NCBI RefSeq assembly: GCF_000152865.1
Contig: NZ_CH672390.1
Location: 372,001-436,000, forward strand
Length of the DNA stretch: 64,000 bases
Direction: 5' to 3'
Source of the DNA: Erythrobacter sp. NAP1
Lineage (GTDB): Bacteria > Pseudomonadota > Alphaproteobacteria > Sphingomonadales > Sphingomonadaceae
Position 1 is the stretch's first letter. Every line of letters begins with the position of its first letter. A program made the position numbers and the translations under genes. This document shows positions 29,014-37,649 of the stretch, one piece after another. The notes beneath the pieces were generated by a model. It was given only the letters and a program-made list of their open reading frames with translations. It was not told the origin of the DNA and searched no databases.

Positions 29014-30975
29014 ATGTCCCGAACGAAGGCAGGTTCTCCCCAAGATCCCCGAGGCGCGCAGCGTTTCGATGAGAGTCGCGCAGCCTCCACGGTTGCCCGC
29101 GCTCAGCCTAACCTCGAGGCGGGCGTAGAGGCGATCCGTGAGACGGTGAAGACGCTGAAGCCGGTGCCGGGCGTATACCGCATGCTCGATGCGCGCGGCG
29201 ACGTGCTCTATGTCGGCAAGGCGCGTAGCCTGAAGGCGCGGGTGGCGAATTACACGCAGGTCAATCAGCTCACGACGCGGCTGATGCGGATGGTCTCGCA
29301 ATGTCGCAGCATGGAAATCGTCACCACCAATTCGGAAGCCGAGGCGCTGCTGCTCGAAGCGCAGCTGATCAAGCGCTTTCGCCCGCCGTTCAATGTGCTG
29401 CTGCGCGACGACAAGAGCTTTCCCTTCATCCTGCTGCGCGCCGACCATGAGTTTCCGCGCATCCACAAGCATCGCGGCGCAAGGCGCGCGAAGGGGAACT
29501 ACTATGGCCCGTTTGCGAGTGCGGGGAGCGTCAACACGACGCTGAATGCATTGCAAAAGCTGTTCCTGCTGCGCTCATGCACCGACAGCTTCTTCAACAA
29601 CCGCGACCGGCCTTGCCTCCTCTACCAAATCAAGCGCTGCTCGGCCCCTTGCGTCGATCGAATTTCGGTCGAGGATTATGACGCGCTGGTGAGCCAGGCG
29701 AAGGACTTCCTCGCTGGCAAGTCTAGCCAGGTCCAAGCCGATCTCGAAAAGCAGATGGCGAAGGCCGCCGAAGAGCTCGACTTCGAAACCGCCGCGATCC
29801 TGCGCGACCGGCTGCGTGCGGCGACGTTCATTCAAGGCAGCCAAGCGATCAATGCAAAGGCAGTGGGCGATGCCGATGTCTTCGCGCTCGCCGCCAAGGG
29901 CGGGCAGATATGCGTGCAGGCCTTCTTCATTCGCGGCGGGCAGAATTGGGGGCACCGCGCCTTCTTTCCGAGCCACACCAAGGATGTCGGCGAAGCGCAG
30001 GTGCTCGCCGATGTCATGCTGCAATTCTACGAGGAAGTGCCTCCGCCGCCGATGGTCTTGGTCGACCGCGACTTGCCCGAAGGCGAGTTGATGGAAGCAG
30101 CGCTCACCGAAATTGCCGACAAGAAGGTGCAGATCTCGATCCCGCAGCGCGGCGACCGGCGCAAGCTGATGGCGCAGGCGAGCCGCAATGCCGTCGACGC
30201 GCTTGACCGGCGGCTTGCAGAGACAGGGACCAAGGCCAAGGTCAATCGCGAGCTAGCCGAATTCCTAGAGCTGGGCGAACCGCCCGAGCGGATCGAGGTC
30301 TACGACAACAGTCACATTCAGGGCGCAAAGGCGGTGGGCGCGATGGTGGTCGCCAGCCCAGAAGGCTTTGAAAAGTCGCAATATCGCAAGTTCAACATCC
30401 GCGAAGCGCAGACCAACGATGACTTCGGGATGATGCGCGAGGTCATGCGCCGCCGCTTCCGCAATCTTGCCGAGAACCCGGATGGCGAGAGTGGCAAAAA
30501 GAACAGCCACGAGACGATCTGGCCCGACCTCGTCCTGATCGACGGGGGCAAGGGTCAGGTCTCCTCGGTGATGGAGGTGCTGGAGGAACTTGGTATCGCG
30601 GATGAGGTGCCGGTCGTCGGCATCGCCAAGGGCCCGCATCACGGGCGCGAAGGGCGGGAGGTGTTTCACTTCCCCGATGGGCGCGAAAAGACCCTGCCGA
30701 CCAATTCGCCGGTCCTGTTTTACGCCCAGCGGCTCCGCGATGAGGTCCATCGCTATGTCATCGGCGCGCACCGGGCGAAGAGGTCAAAAGCGATCACCGC
30801 GTCACCACTGGACGAAATCCCCGGTATCGGCCCTGCGAGAAAGCGGGCGCTGCTCCTCCACTTCGGTACCGCATCGAAAGTCCGCGCAGCCGCGCTCGAA
30901 GACCTGCAACGCGCGCCCGGCGTAAGCGACGCGGTTGCGCGCAAGATATACGATTTCTACCACGCGGGCGGATAG
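29014..30975 (+). CDS. uvrC: Excinuclease ABC subunit C
   Basis: 653 residues. The N-terminal GIY-YIG-type nuclease includes PGVYRMLDARGDVLYVGKAR, followed by a UVR motif region (KQMAKAAEELDFETAAILRD) and the C-terminal RNase H-like nuclease with YDNSHIQG and PDLVLIDGGKGQ. It ends with a helix-hairpin-helix (IPGIGPARKRALL, APGVSDAVARKIYDF). UvrC makes both incisions in nucleotide excision repair. The ATG at 29014 gives a 35-residue polar lead, longer than usual; a later start is possible. Confidence 0.97.
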   Translation: MSRTKAGSPQDPRGAQRFDESRAASTVARAQPNLEAGVEAIRETVKTLKPVPGVYRMLDARGDVLYVGKARSLKARVANYTQVNQLTTRLMRMVSQCRSMEIVTTNSEAEALLLEAQLIKRFRPPFNVLLRDDKSFPFILLRADHEFPRIHKHRGARRAKGNYYGPFASAGSVNTTLNALQKLFLLRSCTDSFFNNRDRPCLLYQIKRCSAPCVDRISVEDYDALVSQAKDFLAGKSSQVQADLEKQMAKAAEELDFETAAILRDRLRAATFIQGSQAINAKAVGDADVFALAAKGGQICVQAFFIRGGQNWGHRAFFPSHTKDVGEAQVLADVMLQFYEEVPPPPMVLVDRDLPEGELMEAALTEIADKKVQISIPQRGDRRKLMAQASRNAVDALDRRLAETGTKAKVNRELAEFLELGEPPERIEVYDNSHIQGAKAVGAMVVASPEGFEKSQYRKFNIREAQTNDDFGMMREVMRRRFRNLAENPDGESGKKNSHETIWPDLVLIDGGKGQVSSVMEVLEELGIADEVPVVGIAKGPHHGREGREVFHFPDGREKTLPTNSPVLFYAQRLRDEVHRYVIGAHRAKRSKAITASPLDEIPGIGPARKRALLLHFGTASKVRAAALEDLQRAPGVSDAVARKIYDFYHAGG

Positions 30976-30996
30976 GGGCGGACCGCCGAAAAGGCG

Positions 30997-31026
30997 AAGG
31001 GACCGCGTGTCGCTCCGCGGCCCCTT
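30997..31026 (+). terminator. Bidirectional hairpin between uvrC and the small exported Cys protein
   Basis: An 11-base stem with one mismatch, AAGGGACCGCG with CGCGGCCCCTT, loop of eight. It lies between convergent genes, as bidirectional terminators do. It lacks a clear T run, so the call is tentative. Confidence 0.4.
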
Positions 31027-31047
31027 CTAACCGTTAGGCTAGGTGCT

Positions 31048-31326
31048 TCAGCGCAAGATGCGGATGCACTGGCCCTGATTGCGGGCTCCGACCACGTCGA
31101 GCAGGTCGAGGTCCTTGAGAGCCTTGCAAACAGCGTGGGCATCGCCGTCGGCGAACAGCGCGATGCATGTGCCGACATTGACGCCAATCGCTTCGGCAAG
31201 GCCACTGTTGCAAGCTCTTGCAGCCGCAGACTTGCCGCCCGGAGCAGCGAGCGCGGTTGCCGGTGCAACAGCCATTCCCGACAGCCCCAGAGCAACTGGC
31301 GCTGCAAATGCAATCATCCTTTTCAT
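31048..31326 (-). CDS. Small exported four-cysteine protein, unrecognised
   Basis: 92 residues. The ATG at 31326 gives MKRMIAFAAPVALGLSGM and a signal peptide cut near ATALAAPG. Four cysteines follow (ACNSG, TCIAL, VCKAL, QCIRI), probably two disulfides in the periplasm. A longer frame to 31377 adds 17 residues before the signal peptide and is less likely. No family recognised. Convergent with uvrC. Confidence 0.6.
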   Translation of the reverse strand: MKRMIAFAAPVALGLSGMAVAPATALAAPGGKSAAARACNSGLAEAIGVNVGTCIALFADGDAHAVCKALKDLDLLDVVGARNQGQCIRILR

Positions 31327-31602
31327 GGCAGTTTCCCCCAAACCGACGAAGCGGGACGTCCGCCCCATCCATCGCAACCCCTGAGCGAATTGTGCTCCAC
31401 GGTTGACGTAGCGTAAACGGTAAATTCGGCCGCTTTTAGCAAGTGCCTGAAACGAGGGAAATCTTGGCGCATCGGTCCTTCAAACAGGGTGAAAGATTCA
31501 TAGGGCTCTCGCTTGCATGATTGCGCGACTCGCGGGATCGACCGAGGCATCAGCCGTCACGAAAGCATGATTTCTCACGCCAATGTCGCTAGGGGGTGAG
31601 CC

Positions 31603-32286
31603 ATGCAATTGCCCGAAGCCAAGGTCAGCGTCGAAACGATCGGCGAAGAGCGCGAACCGCTTGTCATCATCGACAATTTCACCGATCAGCCCGAGCGGCT
31701 GCGCGATCTCGGCTATCGCTCGCAATATTATCCTGCCGGAGTCGATTATCCGGGACGCCGCGCGCCTGCGGACCCGTCCTATCTCGATATCAGGCGCGAC
31801 CTGATGATGCAGGTGATGGCACGAGTTTTCGGCCTCTCGCGGTCAATCCAGTGCGAGGTCGCAGCCTTCTCGATCGTCAGCCTCGCGCCGGGCGAATTGA
31901 ACGCGCGCCAGAGCATCCCGCATCACGATCATTCCGATCCGGGACGCGTTGCCCTGATGCACTACCTCGATGGACCAGAGAGTGGCGGCACGGCCTTCTA
32001 TCGCCACCGCCGCACCGGCTTTGAAAAGATCACGCCCGAGCGCGAAGCCGCCTACGCCGCCGCGCTTGCAGAGGACGACCGCGAATTCGGTCCTGTCGAG
32101 CCGGGCTATCCCTCAGGAGACAGCGAGCGTTTCGAGCAGATCGGTTCGGTCGAGGCGCGGGTGGACCGCGTGGCGCTGTATCGCGGGCGGTCCTTGCATT
32201 CCGGTATCATCCCGAACGCGCACGCGCTGAGCGACAATCCGCGAGAAGGGCGGCTGACGGTCAACATGTTCCTCTACGGAACCTGA
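31603..32286 (+). CDS. DUF6445 family protein (2-oxoglutarate/Fe oxygenase-like)
   Basis: 227 residues. The segment SIPHHDHSDPGRVALMHYL resembles an HxD iron-binding motif, and a distal His is in RSLHSGIIPNAHAL, as in double-stranded beta-helix Fe(II)/2-oxoglutarate oxygenases. DUF6445 proteins occur next to tryptophan halogenases and TonB receptors in related genomes; none is adjacent here. The ATG at 31603 follows a GGGGGTGAG site. Substrate unknown. Confidence 0.8.
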   Translation: MQLPEAKVSVETIGEEREPLVIIDNFTDQPERLRDLGYRSQYYPAGVDYPGRRAPADPSYLDIRRDLMMQVMARVFGLSRSIQCEVAAFSIVSLAPGELNARQSIPHHDHSDPGRVALMHYLDGPESGGTAFYRHRRTGFEKITPEREAAYAAALAEDDREFGPVEPGYPSGDSERFEQIGSVEARVDRVALYRGRSLHSGIIPNAHALSDNPREGRLTVNMFLYGT

Positions 32287-32303
32287 CCGCCGCCGCCTCT
32301 CGC

Positions 32304-33122
32304 TCATCGGCCGAGCAGGATCGGCATGGGCGGGTCGCTCAGCATCCGGCGGGTGACACCGCCCAGCAGCATCTCGGCAAGGCGCGAGTGGCCATAGGCT
32401 CCCATCACGATCAGCCCGCAATCGCGCATCTGGGCTGCCGAAAACAGCGTATCGGAAATTTTCGCTTTATCCTTGGGAATGGAAATTACCTCGCCCTCGA
32501 TCCCGTGGCGGCTGAGATACATCGCGGCTTCGGTGGGCGGGAAATCGTAGAAGCTCTTCTCGTCCTCTTCGGACACGCAGGCGATGAAGACCTTGCTCGC
32601 CTTAGCCAGCAGCGGCAGCGCCATGCGAAGTGCGGTCGCCGCTTCGGGTGAGCCATTCCACGCGATCAGAGCCGGGGCGTTGACCTCGAATTTCTTGGTA
32701 TCGCCCGGCACCACCAGCACCGGCACCGGGGCCTTGATCGCGAGCTCGCCCACCATAGACGAAGGACCGCGCGAGCCTTCCTCGCCCACGTCGTGCGGGC
32801 CGACGATAATGACGTCATGCAGCGCCGATTGTTCGAGCAGCCGTTGTTCGGGCATGCCGTAGAGAAAGCGCCACTCCCAAGCGACGTCTTCGTTGGCGAG
32901 GTCGGTCTCGATCTCCTTGCGCAGTTCCTCGGCGGCTTCCTTGATGCGCGGCATCGCTGCTGCCATCGCCGATCCGTAGAAGTCACCAGGTGCGAACACC
33001 TCGTAGCTGACCGCCTGAAGGCAGGTGATGTGTCCGCCAGATGCTCGCGCAAGGTCCAGTGCGACCTGCATGCGCGCTTCCATGCAGTGGTCGGCGTCGA
33101 TGTGAAGAAGTATGGATTTCAT
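32304..33122 (-). CDS. Universal stress protein, tandem UspA domains
   Basis: 272 residues from the ATG at 33122 (MKSILLHIDADHCMEARM). Two UspA-like halves are visible: the first with VIIVGPHDVGEEGSRG, the second with VMGAYGHSRLAEMLLGG and TRRMLSDPPMPILLGR, the ATP-binding G-rich loop. A frame to 33176 adds 18 residues without a ribosome site. It is divergent from the carotenoid oxygenase gene, with 134 bases between. Possible role in stress survival or adaptation. Confidence 0.88.
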   Translation of the reverse strand: MKSILLHIDADHCMEARMQVALDLARASGGHITCLQAVSYEVFAPGDFYGSAMAAAMPRIKEAAEELRKEIETDLANEDVAWEWRFLYGMPEQRLLEQSALHDVIIVGPHDVGEEGSRGPSSMVGELAIKAPVPVLVVPGDTKKFEVNAPALIAWNGSPEAATALRMALPLLAKASKVFIACVSEEDEKSFYDFPPTEAAMYLSRHGIEGEVISIPKDKAKISDTLFSAAQMRDCGLIVMGAYGHSRLAEMLLGGVTRRMLSDPPMPILLGR

Positions 33123-33256
33123 AGCTCGTCTCCCAGTGTTGAATTGCATTGTGGACCAGCCCGCACAAGCCAGCATTGATCCAGATCAATTTTCGCGAGA
33201 TTGGTTTTGCGCAGGTTCTGGATCGCGCTAGGGTGGAAGCGAAGAGGGAGACGCCC

Positions 33257-34762
33257 GTGACGATCACACGCCATCCGCCGGTCAAGACCAGCCTTGAGCC
33301 GTCGAACCACCCCTATCTGTCAGGGCCGTGGACGCCGTGCCACGAAGAGGTCGACGTCGATGAGCTTGAAGTGATTGAGGGCGCGATCCCCGACGATATC
33401 GACGGCATCTACCTGCGCAATACAGAGAACCCGGTTCACCAGCCGCTTGGCCGCCACCATCCCTTCGATGGCGATGCGATGGTTCACCAGGTCAGCATTT
33501 CGGGCGGCAAGGCCAGCTACCGCAACCGCTTCATCCGCACCCATTGCTTCACCGAAGAGCAGATCGCTGGAAAGTCACTTTGGGGCGGTCTGATGGACCC
33601 TCATGGCACGAGTGCGCGGCCCGGTTATGGCGCGCATGAGGGACTGAAGGACACAGGCTCCACCGACATCATCGTTCACGCTGGGACCGCTTACGCGACC
33701 TTCTACCAATGCGGGGAGGCGTGGATGCTCGACCCCGTGACGCTCGCCAACAAGGGCAAGGCGCCGTGGGGGCCAGTCGATGGGGTGTCGGCGCACCCGA
33801 AGGTCGATGAAGCGACCGGTGAGATGATGTTCTTCAATTATTCCAAGTACGCGCCCTACATGCATTATGGCGTGGTCGACCGTGAGGGGAACCTTGCGCA
33901 TTACGTGCCGATCCCGCTCCCCGGTCCGCGCCTGCCGCATGACATGGCGATCACGAAGAACTGGTCGATCCTCAACGACATGCCGCTGTTCTGGGACGCG
34001 AACCTGCTGGAGCGGAACATTCACGCGGCGCGCATCCACGAGGGCGTACCGACGCGTTTCGCGCTTATCCCGCGCCACGGGGCACCGGAGGACATCCGCT
34101 GGTTCGAAGCCTCTCCCACCTACGTTCTCCACTGGACCAACGCGTATGAAGTTTCTGGGTCAGATGGCGACGAGGTCGTTCTCGAAGGTTACTATCAGGA
34201 CAAGCCCATGCCCGACCCGATCGAGGAAGCGGGCGAATACAGCCACATGATGGCGTACGTGGACGAACACAGCTTCCAGAGCCGCCTCCACCGCTGGCGC
34301 TTCAACCTCAAGACCGGCGAAACTACCGAGGAGCGCCTGTCGGATCGCATCGTCGAATTCGGGATGATCAATCCCGACTACCTCATGCAGAAGAGCCGCT
34401 ACATCTGGTCGACCACCACGCGCCCCGGCTGGTTCCTGTTCAACGGATATGTTCGCCACGATACCGAGACCGGCGGGGAGCAAGTCTATCAGCTTCCCGA
34501 AGGCGTCTATGCGAGCGAAAGCCCGATGGTGCCGAGGAAAGGCGCTTCATCCGAGGACGATGGTTACCTCGTGACCTTCCTGATCGACGAGAACACCGGA
34601 ACCTCGCAGCTTGCGATCCTCGATGCCTCCGACATCGCCAAGGGACCGATCTGCCGCGCCGCCTTGCCGCACAAGATTTCGAGCGGCGTGCACACCTGTT
34701 GGGTCGAGCACAGCCAGCTTGCTGCTGACGCTGAATTCAAGCGCAAGGCGCAGGCTGCCTAG
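33257..34762 (+). CDS. Carotenoid cleavage oxygenase family protein
   Basis: 501 residues from the GTG at 33257 (MTITRHPPVKTSLEPSNHPY), six bases after a GGAG site; a longer frame from 33149 overlaps the divergent start of the stress gene. Four His positions fit the family's iron ligands: VSAHPKVD, LPHDMAITKN, VLHWTNAYE and GVHTCWVEHS. The family cleaves carotenoids, apocarotenoids or stilbenes with oxygen. The FDGDAMVHQV segment is also family-typical. Probable carotenoid or lignin-stilbene breakdown; substrate undetermined. Confidence 0.92.
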   Translation: MTITRHPPVKTSLEPSNHPYLSGPWTPCHEEVDVDELEVIEGAIPDDIDGIYLRNTENPVHQPLGRHHPFDGDAMVHQVSISGGKASYRNRFIRTHCFTEEQIAGKSLWGGLMDPHGTSARPGYGAHEGLKDTGSTDIIVHAGTAYATFYQCGEAWMLDPVTLANKGKAPWGPVDGVSAHPKVDEATGEMMFFNYSKYAPYMHYGVVDREGNLAHYVPIPLPGPRLPHDMAITKNWSILNDMPLFWDANLLERNIHAARIHEGVPTRFALIPRHGAPEDIRWFEASPTYVLHWTNAYEVSGSDGDEVVLEGYYQDKPMPDPIEEAGEYSHMMAYVDEHSFQSRLHRWRFNLKTGETTEERLSDRIVEFGMINPDYLMQKSRYIWSTTTRPGWFLFNGYVRHDTETGGEQVYQLPEGVYASESPMVPRKGASSEDDGYLVTFLIDENTGTSQLAILDASDIAKGPICRAALPHKISSGVHTCWVEHSQLAADAEFKRKAQAA

Positions 34763-34873
34763 GGAAACTCGCCCCTTTTAATCTGTCTCGAAACCACTAG
34801 GTGTTTCGCGAGTTTACAATACGAACCCTAAAAACGAACTCAAGCACACTCGAACCAAAGAGGGACCCTACTC

Positions 34874-35485
34874 ATGGCATTCAAACTGATCGACCTCCCC
34901 TACGCTGACACCGCGCTTGATCCGGCGGTTTCGGCCGAGACCCTCTCCTATCACCACGGCAAGCACCACAACGCTTACGTGAGCAAGATGAACGACGCGA
35001 TTGAAGGCACGCCGCATGACGACGCCGCGCTCGAAGATGTGATTTCGGCTGCTCGCGGTTCGAACCAGGGCCTGTTCAACAACTCGGCACAGACCTGGAA
35101 CCACGGTTTCTACTGGCACTCGATGGCCGGCAGCGAGACCGCTCCGTCCGACGAACTCAAGGCCAAGATCGAAGAAGCTTTTGGTTCGGTCGACGAGCTG
35201 AAGAGCCAGCTCAAATCACGCGGCGCAGGCCACTTTGCCAGCGGCTGGGTTTGGCTTGCGGAAAAGGACGGCAAGCTTTCGATCGAGGAAACGCATGATG
35301 GCGACACGCTCGCTGACAGCGACTTCAACCCGCTGCTGACGATCGACGTGTGGGAGCACGCCTACTACCTCGACCATCAGAATGCCCGCCCGGCCTATCT
35401 CGACGCCGTGGTTGACAACAAGATCAACTGGGCCTTCGCCAGCGAGAACCTCGCGCGCGGTACGACCTGGACTTACCCGAAGTAA
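34874..35485 (+). CDS. sodB: Iron superoxide dismutase
   Basis: 203 residues. The metal ligands match E. coli FeSOD: His27 (YHHGKHHNAY), His77 (TWNHGFYWHS), Asp158 and His162 (DVWEHAYYLDH). The SGWVWLAEKDG segment is also typical. It removes superoxide in the cytoplasm; iron is the likely metal, though the sequence does not exclude manganese. It is followed by a strong terminator. Confidence 0.96.
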   Translation: MAFKLIDLPYADTALDPAVSAETLSYHHGKHHNAYVSKMNDAIEGTPHDDAALEDVISAARGSNQGLFNNSAQTWNHGFYWHSMAGSETAPSDELKAKIEEAFGSVDELKSQLKSRGAGHFASGWVWLAEKDGKLSIEETHDGDTLADSDFNPLLTIDVWEHAYYLDHQNARPAYLDAVVDNKINWAFASENLARGTTWTYPK

Positions 35486-35510
35486 GCACTTCGAAAAGCC
35501 AACACTTGAG

Positions 35511-35549
35511 AAACCCGGTCTGCGCTATGCTGCAGGCCGGGTTTTTCTT
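35511..35549 (+). terminator. Rho-independent terminator after sodB
   Basis: A 13-base stem (AAACCCGGTCTGC at 35511-35523 with GCAGGCCGGGTTT at 35532-35544, one G-T pair) is followed by a T-rich run TTTTTCTT. It lies 26 bases after the sodB stop and just before the end of the convergent ATP-grasp gene, so it may stop both. Confidence 0.9.
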
Positions 35550-35561
35550 CGTCGCGAATGA

Positions 35562-36821
35562 TCAGGATCGCAGCCGCCGACCGGCCGCGCCGACAAGCCT
35601 CGAAAACGCGCGCCGGATCTCGTCCCTGTGCGGAGCGGGATCGTCGCTCGCCCAGCTGTCGAACATTTCAGGCCTCACGATTGCAGCCGCGCAGAGCAAG
35701 AGAGTCCTTGCAGCCCTTCGCAATTGCCCGATGAACCCTTGGCCGGTTTCAGAAAGGCGGTCGATTTCGCCGTCGAGATTGATCTGGCGCGCGCCGCGCA
35801 AAGGTGACGGTGTGGGGCCCTTGAACGGTTCCCCGGTGTGCATCGCCCATACGGCCAGGGGAAAGTCGTATCCGGCAGCCACCGCCAATGGAAGCGAGCC
35901 CCAGAAGCGCGGGTTCACCTCGACCAGGATGTAGTTGCCGGTACGCTCATCCATGCGAAATTCGAACATGGCGACGCCGTTCAGCCCGGTTGCCCCCGCC
36001 ATCCGGGTTGCGTCTTCGAGCAAGGCAGGCGAGGGAGGCTCTCCCAATCGCACGGAAGATCGACCCGTTTCGTGGGTCGATGCAAGGCGGCGATGTTGCC
36101 ACACGAGTTCGATTGAACCGTGCCGGGCAAGGACGGAAACGCCGATCCCGGTGCCGGGAAGATAGTCTTCGACGATGACAGCGCGCTCGCCCAATATCTC
36201 AGCGCAGCGGTCAAGCTCAGCCTCGTCTCGGACGATCGACACGGGAGCTTTCGCCGAGCCGCTGCCATGGGCGTAGGACGCAGCCGGTTTCACGACGAGC
36301 GGAAACCTGGCCTGATGTTCGCGTTTCCAAGTCGTCAGGCTGTCTGCGCTCTCGCCATGGGCAATCGGGATGCCAAGCGAGGTGGCAAGGCTGCGGGTGG
36401 CGCGCTTGTCGGTGAAGATGCGAAGCGCCTCATCACCCGGAAGCGCGAGCAAATCGCGGGCCACGTGATCGACTGCGCGCGAGAGCACGTCGAGGCTGGC
36501 GTCGCTCGTCGGGATGATCAGTGAGTAACCCTCGTTCTCGACCAACCGGGCAAGCGCGCTGAGCCACCCGTCAAGGTCGCTGAGGTAGGACGGCATCCGG
36601 TGAACCTGCGCTACGAAGCGCGAAGATAGACCCGCATAGCCAAGCTCTGAAGTGGCGACGTCAACCGCAATCCCGGCGCGCCCAAGCGAACGCGCTATCG
36701 CCAGGAACACGCCGATATTGTCTGCCAGCACCAACGCCTTGCGAGCGCGTTGCTTGCGTCGAGCGGGCGCGCAGACTCTTGCTCCTTTGCTCAGGTTCTC
36801 AGGCTTGAATGGCGAATTCAC
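35562..36821 (-). CDS. ATP-grasp carboxylate-amine ligase-like protein
   Basis: 419 residues. ATP-grasp signatures: FPLVVKPAASYAHGSGSAKA (ATP-binding strand-loop) and GNYILVEVNPRFWGSLPLAV (metal-binding Asn/Glu). A pre-ATP-grasp Rossmann-like part with VLADNIGVFLAIARSLGRAG precedes. These enzymes join carboxylates to amines through acyl-phosphates; exopolysaccharide or cell-envelope loci often carry such genes. The GTG start at 36821 overlaps the upstream membrane-protein stop (GTGA), so they are coupled. Substrate unknown. Confidence 0.82.
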   Translation of the reverse strand: MNSPFKPENLSKGARVCAPARRKQRARKALVLADNIGVFLAIARSLGRAGIAVDVATSELGYAGLSSRFVAQVHRMPSYLSDLDGWLSALARLVENEGYSLIIPTSDASLDVLSRAVDHVARDLLALPGDEALRIFTDKRATRSLATSLGIPIAHGESADSLTTWKREHQARFPLVVKPAASYAHGSGSAKAPVSIVRDEAELDRCAEILGERAVIVEDYLPGTGIGVSVLARHGSIELVWQHRRLASTHETGRSSVRLGEPPSPALLEDATRMAGATGLNGVAMFEFRMDERTGNYILVEVNPRFWGSLPLAVAAGYDFPLAVWAMHTGEPFKGPTPSPLRGARQINLDGEIDRLSETGQGFIGQLRRAARTLLLCAAAIVRPEMFDSWASDDPAPHRDEIRRAFSRLVGAAGRRLRS

Positions 36822-37510
36822 CGATCCGCCTTCGCGGTTCGCGGGGCTGGCATTGCCCAGGTGCGTTCACCCGTCACGATCCATCGCAGGAACTGCCCCA
36901 GTGTCTTTTCATCCGGGTCCAGACCGATCTGGAAGCGGGCGAAGAACCATGCGGAGAAGAAGAACATCGCTGTCGCCCAGGCCTTGGTCAGATCCTCGAG
37001 CGAAAGCCGCATCTCCATGTCGTGAGGCATGAGCGCATCGAACACCATCATCACCGCGAACAGCACGACTCCTGCGATGAAATAGCCGGCGGATCGCACC
37101 GGAATGCTCGCGGGGCGTGCCAGCAACGCAAGGATCGCCACTTGTACGATGGCCCAGCCCATCATGATGAAATGGTCAGCTATCCCGATCTTGTAAGCGA
37201 GCGCCTCGTGAAGCTGGAATCGGTCGTCAAAGGCGAGGAATGCAAACATGCCCGACTGACACCAGGCAAAAAGGTGTGCGCCCTTGGCGCTTTCCTTGCG
37301 ACCCGAAAGCGCGCCGAAAACCAGGAGCAGGGCCGAGCTAAGCAGCAGGAATGTGCTCAGCGTCGTGTTGACCGCGAAAAATGGTCTGCCGTCTTCTATG
37401 TCGCTGAAATAATGACGAACATAATCCTGCGACGTGCTCCACTCGACCGCCAGCAGCACTGCCGAATAGGCAGCGAGCGCGAGAAGGAACAATCGCAAGG
37501 CAAGTTTCAT
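36818..37510 (-). CDS. Six-helix membrane protein, unrecognised
   Basis: About 230 residues with roughly six transmembrane helices. DDRFQLHEALAYK sits between helices 3 and 4, with conserved-looking charged and His residues that could bind a metal or substrate. The ATG at 37510 (MKLALRLFLLAL) follows GGGTGA; a GTG at 37522 is the alternative. It overlaps the ATP-grasp gene by four bases and is divergent from the flippase gene at 37650. A role in glycan or envelope assembly is suggested by position only. Confidence 0.68.
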   Translation of the reverse strand: MKLALRLFLLALAAYSAVLLAVEWSTSQDYVRHYFSDIEDGRPFFAVNTTLSTFLLLSSALLLVFGALSGRKESAKGAHLFAWCQSGMFAFLAFDDRFQLHEALAYKIGIADHFIMMGWAIVQVAILALLARPASIPVRSAGYFIAGVVLFAVMMVFDALMPHDMEMRLSLEDLTKAWATAMFFFSAWFFARFQIGLDPDEKTLGQFLRWIVTGERTWAMPAPRTAKADR

Positions 37511-37649
37511 GGTCTGGTTCACCCGGGTTTGAAGCGAACCTGCCTAACCTGTTTTCCCTAACAGCCCGTTAGGCTTACCAAATCTTTGCTTATTGCCTCT
37601 AACCCATGCGCGCACTGCGCACCTTTGCGCGCGGGCGAAAGCGAGCATT

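Noticed and set aside
31327..31602. Short frames in the 276-base gap before the DUF6445 gene
   Set aside because: No ribosome site, no recognisable protein; treated as leader or promoter region.
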